A stretch of 64,000 nucleotides of DNA from Achatina immaculata (lineage: Eukaryota; Mollusca; Gastropoda; Stylommatophora; Achatinidae), in the NCBI GenBank assembly GCA_009760885.1, contig CM019710.1:2396633-2460632 (forward strand), in the 5' to 3' direction. The notes under the pieces were generated by a model that had not been told where the DNA came from, made no database searches, and worked only from the letters and a program-made list of their open reading frames with translations. Shown here piece after piece: positions 45,702-56,339 of this stretch; position 1 is the first letter of the stretch, and every line of letters starts with the position of its first letter. A program made the position numbers and the translations under genes.

Positions 45702-46849
45702 CATCATCATCATCATCATCATGTGCCATGTCGACTGGCATTGGCTATTATGCTTCTCCAGAGTACCCGATCCTTCATGCAGGCCATCAGTTCAGTTGGT
45801 GATCTCCTCTCACACCATCCCGTCAGACTGTCCAGTATCATTTCTCTTGGTCTTCCTCTTGATCTTCTTCCTTTTATTTTTCCTGTTGTTATAATATTTT
45901 CAGTGCCCCCTCTTCTCATTGCATGTCCTATGAAAGTACATTGTCTCTCTCTTATCTCTTTGACAAGTTTTTTTGTTTCTCCAGCTCTTCTCATACATTC
46001 TTCATTAGTTATTTTTGCTGTCCAGGGGATTCACAACATTCTTCTAATAAACCACATTTCTGCTGCTTCCAATGATTTTTGTGCAGAATTGCCTATTGTC
46101 CATGATTCACTTCCATATAACAAGATAGGTTCAATATAGCATTTTAGGACTCGTTTTCTAACATTCATTGATAAAGATGTGTTAGCTAATATGTTTCTCA
46201 TTCTCTGAAATGCTATCTTTGCTTGGCCTATTCTGTTCCTAATTTCTGTTCTGCATTTCCCATCTGAAGTTATTACTGCTCCAAGGTATTTGAATTTCTG
46301 CACCTGCTTTAAAATAGTTCCGTTTAATTTAATACTGCATGTTGATGGATTCTGTTTCTTAGATATAACCATAGTCTCTGTCTTTTTGATGTTCAAAGTA
46401 AGGCCTTTCTGTTCACTTTCTTTGGCTACTTTATCCAAGAGATTTTGCAGGTCTTGTTGGTTCTCAGCTATCAGTACTGTGTTGTCAGCATACCGAAGGT
46501 TGTTGATATTGTATCCTCCAATTTTTATGCCTGGTTCTGTGATGATTGTTCTTAGAATATTCTCGCTATACAGAGAAAAAAGGTCTGGAGATAGTACACA
46601 TCCTTGTCGCACTCCTTGTTTTATATGTTGATATTTTCCAGTTCTATTTTCAACTCGAACTGCTGCTTCTTGCTGCCAGTATAGATATTTTACAATCCTC
46701 AGGTCTTTGCCGTCTATATTGATGTCTTCAAGCATTTTAATAATTTCATTATGTTTCACCTTGTCAAATGCCTTGGTGTAATCAATGAAGCATAAGTAGA
46801 GATCTTTCTGTGCTTCTAAAGCTCTTTCTGTTAGTGTTCATAAAGCATA
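45702..46849 (-). mobile_element. RTE-type LINE family B copy with 12-bp duplication
   Basis: Flanked by AAAGTCATCATT at 45690-45701 and 46850-46861. On the minus strand: [57 protein letters not shown] (the second active-site Asp is Asn), [16 protein letters not shown]; a break near 46030, then the C-terminal part and a (TGA)n tail at 45703-45723. 5-prime truncated. Confidence 0.93.
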
Positions 46850-47137
46850 AAAGTCATCATTGAGAGAACAAAAAACAAAGTTGATAAAGAAGTTAGTGAA
46901 GAACAGCTTGGTTTCAGACAGAATAGCAGAACAAGAGAGGCAATTTTTTGCATAAGAAAGCTGATAGAGAAGAACATGGAAGTTCAGAAAGATACATACG
47001 CATGTTTTATAGATTATATTAAGACATTTGGTAGAGTGAAGCATGACAAACTAATAAAATGTCATGAGGGAATCAGTCTTGATTGCAAAGACATCCAAAT
47101 TGTAACAAATCTCTCCTGGGAACAGGAAGCAGCAAAT

Positions 47138-47652
47138 ATACCCGTAAAGAGGGGAGTGAGACAAGGATGTGTTCTCTCTCTCTCTCTCTCTCTCTCTCCA
47201 TGTCTATTCAACCTGTACACATAAAGAGGGGAGTGAGACAAGGATGTGTTCTCTCTCTCTCCATGTCTATTCAACCTGTACACATAAAGAAGGGAGTGAG
47301 ACAAGGATGTGTTCTCTCTCTCTCTCCATGTCTATTCAATCTGTACATATAAAGAGGGGAGTGAGACAAGGATGTGTTCTCTCTCTCTCCATGTCTATTC
47401 AACCTGTACACATAAAGAGGGGAGTGAGACAATAATGTGTTCTCTCTCTCTCCATGTCTATTCAACCTGTACATATAAAGAGGGGAGTGAGACAAGGATG
47501 TGTTCTCTCTCTCTCTCTCCATGTCTATTCAACCTGTACACATAAAGAGGGGAGTGAGACAATAATGTGTTCTCTCTCTCTCCATGTCTATTCAAACTGT
47601 ACACATAAAGAGGGGAATGAGACAAGGATGTGTTCTCTCTCTCTCTCCATGT
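47138..47652 (+). repeat. ~63-bp minisatellite built from a reverse-transcriptase motif
   Basis: Eight copies of a unit that in one frame reads [20 protein letters not shown], i.e. the RQGCxLSPxLFNxY motif of RTE reverse transcriptases. Copies differ mainly in the length of an internal (TC)n run, which shifts frame between units. It sits at the expected position of that motif in the family-D LINE. Confidence 0.93.
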
Positions 47653-48563
47653 CCATTCGGCTTATACATCTTCAAACACTGAGCATAGCAGGGGTAGAAA
47701 TGTCAACAGTTTAAGATATGCAGCCCTTCTAACAGAGAATCCACAGAACCTACAGAAATGAATAGATGATACACAGCACAAGCCAAGAACAGGAACTGGA
47801 GATCAGTATCAAGAAGACCAGAGTAATGGTGTTCAGCAGGAAAGACCAGAAGCCACAGATGGGTGTTACATAAACAAAAAGAGTCTGAAACAAGTGGCAA
47901 ACTAATGTTACCTAGGACATACACTAACTGAAGATGGCAGGTGTGAGATGGAGATAAAGAAAAGAATAGGAATGGCAAAACACCATGAAGACAGTGCTGT
48001 TGTCTAGAAATCTGCCCATAAAAACAAAGATTTGTAAAATGTTACGTCTGCTCTGTTTTACTGTATGGAGCAGAAACCTGGACTCTGAGCAAAAAGATGG
48101 AGAGAAAGATTAATGCAGCAGAAATGTGGTTCTACAGAAAACTAGGTCATATAACATGGAGAATGAAGAGAACAAATGCACAAGTTTTAGAACAGCTCCA
48201 AGTGCAGTGTGAACTTCTCAAAGAAATAAGGAAACAAAATACTTTGGCCATATCAGAAGACATAACAATATACTGAAGACCTTACTAGAAGGAAAAATAG
48301 TAAGAGGAAGACATAAATGTAGATTGAAGATAACCTATGAGAATGGACAGGGCACAGCCTTGCTGAGTCACCATTAAGCCGAGGAAGTAAGGGAACTGGA
48401 GATTCATTACTGTCAACCTTTGTTCTGGAGAAGGCACATGATGATGATGATGATGATGATGATAAGTCTATTATCTACACAACATAAACCATCACTCTGA
48501 CTCAGTCTGTGCCATGTGATGTCTATTCATGTCATAAACATCTTTATTTTTGATACTACACAG

Positions 48564-48691
48564 CCATGCCCACTGCTGCCCCCAAGCAGCAGATGGTAGG
48601 GAGCATTGACCTGAATGTGAAGCTGGAGAAGCCAGAAATTTGTCTCATAGAGAACCAGATGAACCCAGACACAGACAGTCTTATCATTGAT
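48564..48691 (+). CDS. VPS13: VPS13 exon (LNVKLEKPEICLIENQMNPDTDSL)
   Basis: Acceptor ATACTACACAG, donor GTAAGT; phase 1 in, phase 0 out. A short linker leads to SIDLNVKLEKPEICLIENQ, then NPDTDSLIID. The K-P-E-I-x-L-(I/V)-x-(D/N)-x-x-x-x-(D/N)-x-x-(A/S)-L pattern is a strong VPS13 signature. The upstream 7.7 kb intron is the most transposon-rich in the window. Confidence 0.94.
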
Positions 48692-48767
48692 GTAAGTAGT
48701 TCATGAGTGAATGGAGACACTAGATACTGTTAATGTGTAGTTGTTTTTGTCAGCAGATAATAAATAG

Positions 48768-49162
48768 ACAAACATACAGACAGCTCTTAGTGTGTATTAA
48801 ACATATACAGACAGCTCTTAGTGTGAGTAAAACATATACAGACAGATCTCAGTGTGAGTAAAACATATACAGACAGATCTTAGTGTGAGTAAAACATATA
48901 CAGACAGATCTTAGTGTGAGTAAAACATATACAGACAGCTCTTAGTGTGAGTAAAACATATACAGACAGATCTCAGTGTGAGTAAAACATATACAGACAG
49001 ATCTCAGTGTGAGTAAAACATATACAGACAGATCTTAGTGTGAGTAAAACATATACAGACAGCTCTTAGTGTGAGTAAAACATATACAGACAGATCTCAG
49101 TGTGAGTAAAACATATACAGACAGATCTTAGTGTGAGTAAAACATATACAGACAGCTCTTAG
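48768..49162. repeat. 31-bp minisatellite, about 13 copies
   Basis: The unit is GTAAAACATATACAGACAGA plus TCTTAGTGTGA with CTCTTAG and TCTCAG variants arranged in a repeating order, a sign of higher-order duplication. A hAT end abuts it at 49163. Confidence 0.93.
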
Positions 49163-49735
49163 CAGGGCTGGATTAAGACCCTTAGAGGCCCTAAGCACTA
49201 GAAAGATTTTGACCCCCCCCCCCCTCAAAATATAAACAATAATAAACCATACAATAAAACTGTGTTTATTGAAATTAAACAAAACAAAACTTACAGTAAG
49301 ATGAAAAATAATCCACTTTATTTATATTGGAAAAGTTTTCTCCTATTTTTTTAATTGCAAAGTCTTTGATCAGATCCTCAAAACTAATTTTATGTAACAC
49401 ATCTGCTTCTATACTTAATAGAGATAAGACATCCAGCCCTCCTTGTTGCATAGTTGTTCTGATGCTAATCCAACTCGACCCCGACACTTGCGACATTTTC
49501 TCTAATCCACCCCTATTGGCATACAAACGTGAGCCAAACCTCAAGGACATCCTCGTCCACTGTTGGCACTAGAAAATGTAACCGCTGCATTACCTGCCTA
49601 GTAGTCTGGGAAACGAAAACAAAACAATCACCTTTCCCAAAACTATCCTCACTCTTCATGAATAATGTAAATACTTTTGGTTGTAGAACAAACAGCTTTT
49701 ATAATGTGACTGAGATTATTTGATTATTAGTTTGC
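49163..49735 (-). pseudogene. hAT element end with transposase C-terminal remnant
   Basis: The left end CAGGGCTGGATTAAGACCCT is typical of a hAT terminal repeat. On the minus strand from 49550, SIRTTMQQGGLDVLSLLSIE is followed by ISFEDLIKDFAIKK, the usual end of the hAT dimerisation domain. The other terminus and the catalytic region are absent; the right limit is uncertain. Confidence 0.75.
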
Positions 49736-49763
49736 TTATATATATATATATATATATATATAT
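49736..49763. repeat. (TA)n microsatellite
   Basis: About 13 TA dinucleotides, 165 bp before the exon at 49929. Confidence 0.95.
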
Positions 49764-49928
49764 GATACATGATGCAACAGGTAGCAGAAGAAATTGTTAG
49801 TCAAGTATCGATCACAGATGTCATGCACTGAAGTTTAAATAAGAAAAGCAGGGACAATAAAGAAATTTTGAAGCTAGTGTACAGAAAATATAGAACAAGA
49901 GAAAGTTATTAACTAATTCTATATTCAG

Positions 49929-50042
49929 ATGGAACTAGCCTTTCGTCTTCGGATGACACCTGATGTTCTGAGTGTAAATGGAGGAATTCATGGCTTGAGT
50001 TTTGTTTCGTGCATTTTTAGCAAGGATGACACCAAGCAAAAT
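49929..50042 (+). CDS. VPS13: VPS13 exon (ELAFRLRMTPDVLSVNGGI...)
   Basis: Acceptor TTCTATATTCAG, donor GTAAGT, phase 0 at both ends, 38 codons. MELAFRLRMTPDVLSVNGGI is followed by HGLSFVSCIFSKDDTKQN, corresponding to the family's strand, loop and strand before the next P-C-S/M-P-L block. The 45-bp minisatellite starts only about 20 bp after this donor. Confidence 0.93.
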
Positions 50043-50064
50043 GTAAGTATTGCAAGATAGGAGT

Positions 50065-50670
50065 GCTATGAGTGTCACATTAGATCTGAACTATTTATAT
50101 GATATCAGTGCTAGGAGTGTCACTTTAGATATGAAGTATTAACATGATATGAGTGCTAGGAGTGTCACATTAGATATGAAGTATTTACATGATATGAGTG
50201 CTAGGAGTGTCACATTAGATATGAAGTATTTACATGATATGAGTGCTAGGAGTGTCACATTAGATATGAAGTATTTACATGATATGAGTGCTAGGAGTGT
50301 CACTTAGATATGAAGTATTTACATGATATGAGTGCTAGGATGTCACATTAGATATGAAGTATTACATGATATGAGTGCTAGGAGTGTCACATTAGATATG
50401 AAGTATTACATGATATGAGTGCTAGGAGTGTCACTTAGATATGAAGTATTTACATGATATGAGTGCTAGGAGTGTCACTTAGATATGAAGTATTTACATG
50501 ATATGAGTGCTAGGAGTGTCACATTAGATATGAAGTATTTACATGATATGAGTGCTAGGAGTGTCACATTAGATATGAAGTATTTATATGATATCCGTGC
50601 TTGGAGTGTCACATTAGATATGAAGTATTTATATGATATCAGTGCTTGGAGTGTCACATTAGATATGAAG
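50065..50670. repeat. 45-bp minisatellite, left part (~13 copies)
   Basis: The unit is GATATGAGTGCTAGGAGTGT plus CACATTAGATATGAAGTATT, fairly uniform with a few single-base deletions. It continues after the retroposon at 51757. Confidence 0.93.
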
Positions 50671-51756
50671 TCACTGCTGGCGAGACTCTTCAAATGCCGT
50701 GCGTGGAGTGAAGCTCCTCCCGGTTAAGGAAGTAAATGCGGAAAAGAAATAAAGGTTGCTGTGCGGAGCCGATGGGAAAAGGTGGTGGAAAGTGAAGTTT
50801 AACTGGTATGTCCAGTAGTATCGCTACGAGAGCTATACCACGGCACCTCTGCTCTAGAGGCCGGCCACGTCCGAAATACACCTACACTGGTGAAATATGC
50901 CTAAACCGACACACACCAGGGGTGGAACTTGATGGCTAGACATGTCATGCCACCTCCGCTCTAGAGGTCGGTAACGCCTGATAAACACCCATACTGGTGA
51001 ATTTTGCCTAAACCGGCTCATACCAGGGGTGAATCTTGAAGGCTATGCATGTCACAGTACCTCTGCTCTAGAGGTCGGTCCCGTCCCAAACACGCCCATA
51101 CTGGGATAATGCCTAAACCGGCTCAACCCAGGGGTAGAAGTCACTAGTGGCGAGGATTCGTCCTCCTGGACAAAAGCTCCATCCTGGTCACAACTAGGAA
51201 GGGTAGCGGCCACGACCGCAAAATGCTGAAGTCGGAGACACTGGACCAGGGAAGTCTAGATAGGCAACCACCTCTCACCCGGCGGGGATGTTTGCGTATC
51301 CTAATCACGCTGAGGTTTTCCGGTGAGAAAGTCCAACCCTGGACTGGATGGGCAACCACCTCTCACCCGGCGGTGATACATGGGTATCTCAAAACATGTC
51401 GAGGTTTTCCGGTGAGAAAGTCCAACTCTGGCCTGGGTGGGCTACCGCCTCTCACCCAGCGGGGATGCACTGATGTCCTAAACACGTCGAGGTCTTCCGG
51501 TGAGAAAGTCCAACCCTAGACTAAACTGATGCAATGAAAACCACGGTGTCACGCAATCCCGCTTCTGAGACCCACCAAGAATACAAGCTAAAGCACTGTG
51601 ACACTCTGAATCTCTTGTGGTCCTTTCGTGGATCTCGTGTGGACTATTTTGGACCACACAGGTTACCACGGGACCTAACGAGGACCACAGGCATGAATTC
51701 AGTAGGTTCACAGTGCGGTTTTTGGTGGTAGAAGTGAATGAAGAAGAAGAAGAAGA
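50671..51756 (+). mobile_element. ORF-less modular retroposon, copy 2
   Basis: Flanked by a 10-bp duplication AGATATGAAG (50661-50670, 51757-51766) inside the 45-bp array. From 5-prime: truncated head (GAAGCTCCTCCCGG), about three B modules (50835-51145, with CTCTAGAGG and TAAACCGGCTC), one C module (51146-51265, GGACAAAAGCTCCATCCTGG), three D modules (51266-51525, GAGGTTTTCCGGTGAGAAAG), a 3-prime segment with three GGACCACA-like words, and (GAA)n. 5-prime truncated relative to copy 1, as LINE-driven insertions often are. No coding frame of note. Confidence 0.87.
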
Positions 51757-52680
51757 AGATATGAAGTATTTATATGATATTGGTGCTTGGAGTGTCACAT
51801 TAGATATGAAGTATTTATATGATATGAATGCTAGGAGTGCCAGATTAGATCTAAGGTATGTACAAGATATGAGTGCTAGGACTGTCACATTAGATCTGAA
51901 ATATTTACATGATATGAATGCTAGGATTATCAGATTAGATCTGAGGTATTTATAAGATATGAGAGTTAGGATTGTCACATTAGATCTGAAGTATTTACAT
52001 GATATGAGTGTTAGGATTGTCACATTAGATCTGAAGTATTTACATGATACGAGTGCTGGGATTGTCAGATTAGATCTGAAGTATTTTTGTGATATGAGTG
52101 CTAGGATTGCCACATTAGATATGAAGTATTTACATAATATGAGTGCTAGGATTGTCAGATTAGATCTGAAGTATTTAGATGATATGAGTGCTAGGATTGT
52201 CAGATTAGGTCTGAAGTATTTACATGATATAAGTGCTAGGATTGTCACATTAGATCTGAAGTATTTAGATGATATGATTGCTAGAAATGTCACTTTAGAT
52301 CTGAAGTATTTACATGATATGATTGTTAGAAGTGTCACATTAGATCTAAAGTATTTACATGATATGAGTGCTAGAATTGTCAAATTAGATCTGAGGTATT
52401 TACAAGATATGAATGCTAGGATTTTCAAATATGGTCTGAGGTATGATATGAGAGCTAGGATTGTCACATTAGATCTGAGATATTTACACTGATATGAGTG
52501 CTAGGATCGTCACATTAGACTTGAAATATTTACATGATTTGTGTGCTAGGATCATCAGATTAGATCTGAAGTATTTACATGATATGAGTGCTAGGATTCT
52601 CACATTAGATCTGAAGAATTTAGATGATATGGCTCCTAGGATTGTCAGATTAGATCTGAAGTATTTAGATTATGTTATCT
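51757..52680. repeat. 45-bp minisatellite, right part (~20 copies)
   Basis: The unit has drifted to GATTGTCACATTAGATCTGA plus AGTATTTACATGATATGAGT, and copies differ more than on the left. Open on both strands in places. Confidence 0.92.
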
Positions 52681-52812
52681 TTTGGCTTTTGTGTACAACA
52701 GTTTCTATGGCTCTGAAGTAAATGACAGCAATGAATTGTTCTTGTGAGATGTTGATAGAAACAGTCAAGTACTGTAGCCTTGTGCATAGACTAAGTTTTA
52801 CTATGTGACCAG

Positions 52813-52965
52813 GTACTAATGCCGCTGGACATCACCATCATAGGAAGTGGACCACAGGGCAAGGACCATCATGTGGATGTCAGCATTACAGACTTTATCA
52901 TAACTATTTCTCCCTCTACCATCCGTATCCTGACAGCTGTATCTGCTGGCTTGTCTTCTGCTCCT
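52813..52965 (+). CDS. VPS13: VPS13 exon (VLMPLDITIIG...SPSTIRILTAVSAGL)
   Basis: Acceptor TATGTGACCAG, donor GTAAGT, phase 0 at both ends, 51 codons. It has VLMPLDITIIGSGPQGKDHH and DFIITISPSTIRILTAVSAG; the I-x-(I/L)-S-P-x-x-(I/L)-x-(I/L)-(I/L)-x-x-(V/I) block is conserved across VPS13 proteins. Confidence 0.95.
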
Positions 52966-53450
52966 GTAAGTTTGGCCAACTGAATGATTGTATGGACATA
53001 CATAATTGAGTGAAAGGAAAGTTAGAAAACAAATGTATGAGTGAATGAAGGACAGTGTTATATAGAACACATGTATGGACATCATTTATGAAATGTTGTA
53101 TAGAACATGTGTATGGACAACATTTATGAAAGACATGAATGAATAAAATTGATAAAATGTTACAGAGAATAGAAATGTTCTTTCTTCTGTAAAGTTTTGA
53201 TAGTGAGTGTGTAAGGTGTCGCTGAATACACAGTGCTTGTTTCAGTCACCTGCCCCCTGCATATCATCAAGTTAGTTGGAAGATTTTTGTGTTTGGAACT
53301 TTGAAATCCTAATTTGTGACTGTCATAGAAGTGTCAGAGTCAGCTCACAGGTTTTCTTTGTTTCTTTAAGATGCACAGATTTTTGTCAAGTTGGCAGTGA
53401 AAATCTTGTCCGTCCCCCCACGAATATGTTGAAAATTAGTCCTGCATGTG
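52966..53450. other. Intron sequence, no feature recognised
   Basis: Short local duplications (GAACATGTGTATGGACA near 53060-53120) but no element or coding motif. Confidence 0.45.
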
Positions 53451-54012
53451 AGTTTGTGTTATAAGACAAGGACTTGCATTACTCCTGGCTATAAGTGGAG
53501 TAGATGGTGATGTGAGTTTGTGTTATAAGACAAGGACTTGCATTACTCCTGGCTATAAGTGGAGTAGATGGTGATGTGAGTTTGTTTTAAGGACATGGGT
53601 TAATTCTGGCTGTAAGTGGAGTAGACGTTGATGTGAGTTTGTTTTAAGGACATGGGTTAGTTCTGGCTGTAAGTGGAGTAGATGTTGATGTGAGTTTGTT
53701 TTAAGGACATGGGTTAGTTCTGGCTGTAAGTGGAGTAGATGATGATGTGAGTTTGTTTTAAGGACATGGGTTAGTCCTGGCTGTAAGTGGAGTAGATGAT
53801 GATGTGAGTTTGTTTTAAGGACATGGGTTAGTCCTGGGTTAAGTCGAGTAGATGATGATATGAGTTTGTTTTAAGGACATGGGTTAGTCCTGCGTTAAGT
53901 CGAGTAGATGATGATGTGAGTTTGTTTTAAGGACATGGGTTAGTCCTGGGTTAAGTCGAGTAGATGATGATATGAGTTTGTTTTAAGGACATGGGTTAGT
54001 CCTGGCTGTAAA
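53451..54012. repeat. ~58-63 bp minisatellite, about nine copies
   Basis: The unit is GATGTGAGTTTGTTTTAAGG plus ACATGGGTTAGTCCTGGCTG. The first two copies are longer (AAGACAAGGACTTGCATTAC), the last three have a GGGTTAAGTCGAG variant, so the array shows ordered change from left to right. Confidence 0.92.
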
Positions 54013-54344
54013 AACTGAAGTGGACAAGATGGTGATGGGGATAAAGGAGAGAGAGAACTAAAATGATGATAGATGTGGAGAAGAGGAAAGGAGGGACTAA
54101 AGTCCACTTGTACTAGTATTTGTAGCCATGAATCATAGTAAAAAGAAGATGCTGTCTAACTGATATAAAATCAAGGAGTTAAATCAGTGAAAGATAAAAT
54201 GAGTGAAGCCATGCTGGATAAGCTGTGTGTATACTCATTCATGCTGAGTGGTGCTAACTAAGGAGGCAGAGACATACGGAGGCTGGCAGGTGTTGCTAGG
54301 ACAGATGTTTACACTGACACAGTTTTTAGCATGAAAGAGCTGAG

Positions 54345-54610
54345 AGTAGAGCCTGTGATGATGACAGACATAAATGCTATGAACATGAGAAGAATTGTAC
54401 ATCACCATAGAATTATGTTAGCAGTCTCTGTACAGACTGAAGATTCTATAGTCTTATCTCTAGTACAATGATGATGACGATGATGACAGACATAAATGCT
54501 ATGAACATGAGAAGAATTGTACATCACCATAGAATTATGTTAGCAGTCTCTGTACACTGAGGAGACTGAAGATTCTATAGTCTTATCTCTAGTACAATGA
54601 TGATGATGAT
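54345..54610. repeat. ~115-bp duplication
   Basis: Two copies of GATGACAGACATAAATGCTA through CTCTAGTACAATGATGATGA. The second has an extra CTGAGGAGA, and GAT triplets follow each. Confidence 0.9.
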
Positions 54611-54696
54611 GATGACGAAGATGACAACAACGATGAAACATACTTTGAATACACAGTAAACAGTTTTGTATGTTCTTTATCTAAAAACCCTACCAG

Positions 54697-54790
54697 GAAG
54701 CAGAGTCCATTGCACCCAAATTGAAGGATTACTCTAACATTTGGGATAAGAAGAAGTTACAGGATTGTAACTTTTGGTTCACTCAGTCAG
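54697..54790 (+). CDS. VPS13: VPS13 exon (KDYSNIWDKKKLQDCNFWF)
   Basis: Acceptor AACCCTACCAG, donor GTGAGT; phase 0 in, phase 1 out. KDYSNIWDKKKLQDCNFWF matches the family's L-W-x-x-K-x-x-x-x-x-N-x-W-F motif that follows the SPSTIRIL block. The next exon is 6.4 kb downstream. Confidence 0.94.
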
Positions 54791-54829
54791 GTGAGTAATA
54801 TCTGAGCATACAAATCGTAAAACCTTGAT

Positions 54830-54998
54830 TGTGTTCATAACCTGACAGATCAGCAAGGCTGTAGGAAAGTGTCATCTACCCTGATATTCATAACCTGACA
54901 GATCAGCAAGGCTGTAGGAAAGTGTCATCTACCCTGATATTCATAACCTGACAGATCAGCAAGGCTGTAGGAAAGTGTCATCTGCCCTGATATGTTTT
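54830..54998. repeat. 53-bp tandem repeat, three copies
   Basis: The unit is CATAACCTGACAGATCAGCA plus AGGCTGTAGGAAAGTGTCAT; nearly identical copies. Confidence 0.93.
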
Positions 54999-55004
54999 TG
55001 AGTA

Positions 55005-55560
55005 GAATAAACGAACATACTTTATTTTCAAAGGGTTAAGAATTGGGCATGCAGGCCCGTCTAACATTCTGCCTTTCATCATACAGCTTTTACTCAGTCA
55101 CAGTCATTCAGCATTTGTTAATGAGCATTAATAATCATGAAGACACAATTAAATGATTACATAAATAAATAATAAACTTATCTCTTGTCCTTACATTCCA
55201 CACTCTGATTTCTGCATAGAAGACAAGGCCTGAGACCCCCTTCTCTCAGTTAATTAACAGTATGACTTCATCAGAGTTCTGTTGTAAGCAAGAGTGACAA
55301 CACTTGGCAAGTGCATGAAGTGACAAGAAAACTGGATTGTATTGTTCATTTGTTATTTTTCTGTGACTGAACACAAGCTGATGTGGCCAAACAAAGCAAC
55401 ATGTTTCTTTTAATAATTTGACATTTCACAGTGTAACAAACTAGTGTTATGTAGGTGTCTGGTCTACTTTGTTCTAATAATTGTGTTTTACTAATCTGTT
55501 TTTGTTGAAGAAAAGAAAATGATTATATTCAAGCTCATTGTAGAGCTCTGTTAATATGTT
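55005..55560 (-). mobile_element. CR1/L2-like LINE 3-prime end, second copy
   Basis: Shares AAGAATTGGGCATG and, on the minus strand, an AATAAAG tail with 12925-13560. The coding part is not readable. It is probably the same family, more decayed. Confidence 0.5.
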
Positions 55561-55790
55561 AAAGTTTGTTATAGAATTGTGTTGTTATGTTAAAGTTTGT
55601 TATAGTAATGCAACAGTGACAGTGTTATAAAAATGTTATATTGAAGTTTGTTGTAGAGCTATACTGTTACATTGAAATTTGTTGTAAAACTATATAGTTA
55701 CATTGAAACTTGTTGTGGAACTATATTGTTATACTGAAGTTTGTTATAGAAGTGTGCTAGTTCTATTATTTGAAAATTTGTTGTAGATCC
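55540..55790. repeat. ~35-45 bp degenerate tandem repeat
   Basis: About six loose copies of GTTACATTGAAGTTTGTTGT plus AGAACTATATT. Confidence 0.7.
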
Positions 55791-56339
55791 ATGGCTTTTA
55801 TCTGTTACAGGAAAACTTTTGCACACAGAAGGTAAAACAAGTCATAAGTAGTGAGCTAATATAACATTAACTGCTTGCTGACATGCTAGTCACTAACCAC
55901 AACTTAAATCTTGTTGATAAGTCTCACTTCTTCTGACATGTATTTGAGATGGCACACAATCTGTTCCTATCATTTCAGAGCATGGAGTGATGTAGCACGA
56001 TCATTCTATCAATAAATTTCTCTCCTCCCTCAGGTGTAGCAGTTTCTGTTTTCTCACTTGATAACTTGAGATACATTTCCTCTTGGCTTTGGTAGATAGA
56101 GGTGTAGGGCTGAGTTTTTTTTTAAAAAATGCAGCAAGGAAAAGGAGAAAATGCCTTGTGAGATGGTAAAAGGAACATGACTGTAATGAAGTGTAACAAT
56201 AACAACTTAATATTTTGCAGTTATGCTTTTGTCAAGGACAACAGAGGAGATAAAAACACAAAATCTTATCAGTGAGAGATCTAAATCATATAAATATAGG
56301 GCTTTGAAAGTGTTTTATATATATATATATATATACACA

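Larger units (their letters stand above)
44138..48470 (+). mobile_element. Old RTE-type LINE (family D) with nested insertions
   Basis: The host element can be followed through four pieces: AAGSDGITVEMIKH at 44140-44185, SEFVALPKKAKATDCSDFRT at 45585-45690, KVDKEVSEEQLGFRQNSRTR with ACFIDYIKTFGRVKHDKLIK at 46862-47140, and LRYADD-like through SRKDQKPQ, RNVVLQKTR and the (TGATGA)n tail at 47660-48470. Interrupted by a mariner (44254-45573), an antisense family-B LINE (45702-46849) and a minisatellite made from its own sequence (47138-47652). Confidence 0.82.

Noticed and set aside
56215..56300. Possible exon after TATTTTGCAG at 56220 (LLSRTTEEIKTQNLISERS)
   Set aside because: The flanking exons at 54790 and 61205 join directly in phase 1 and this stretch has no VPS13 words or clear donor.
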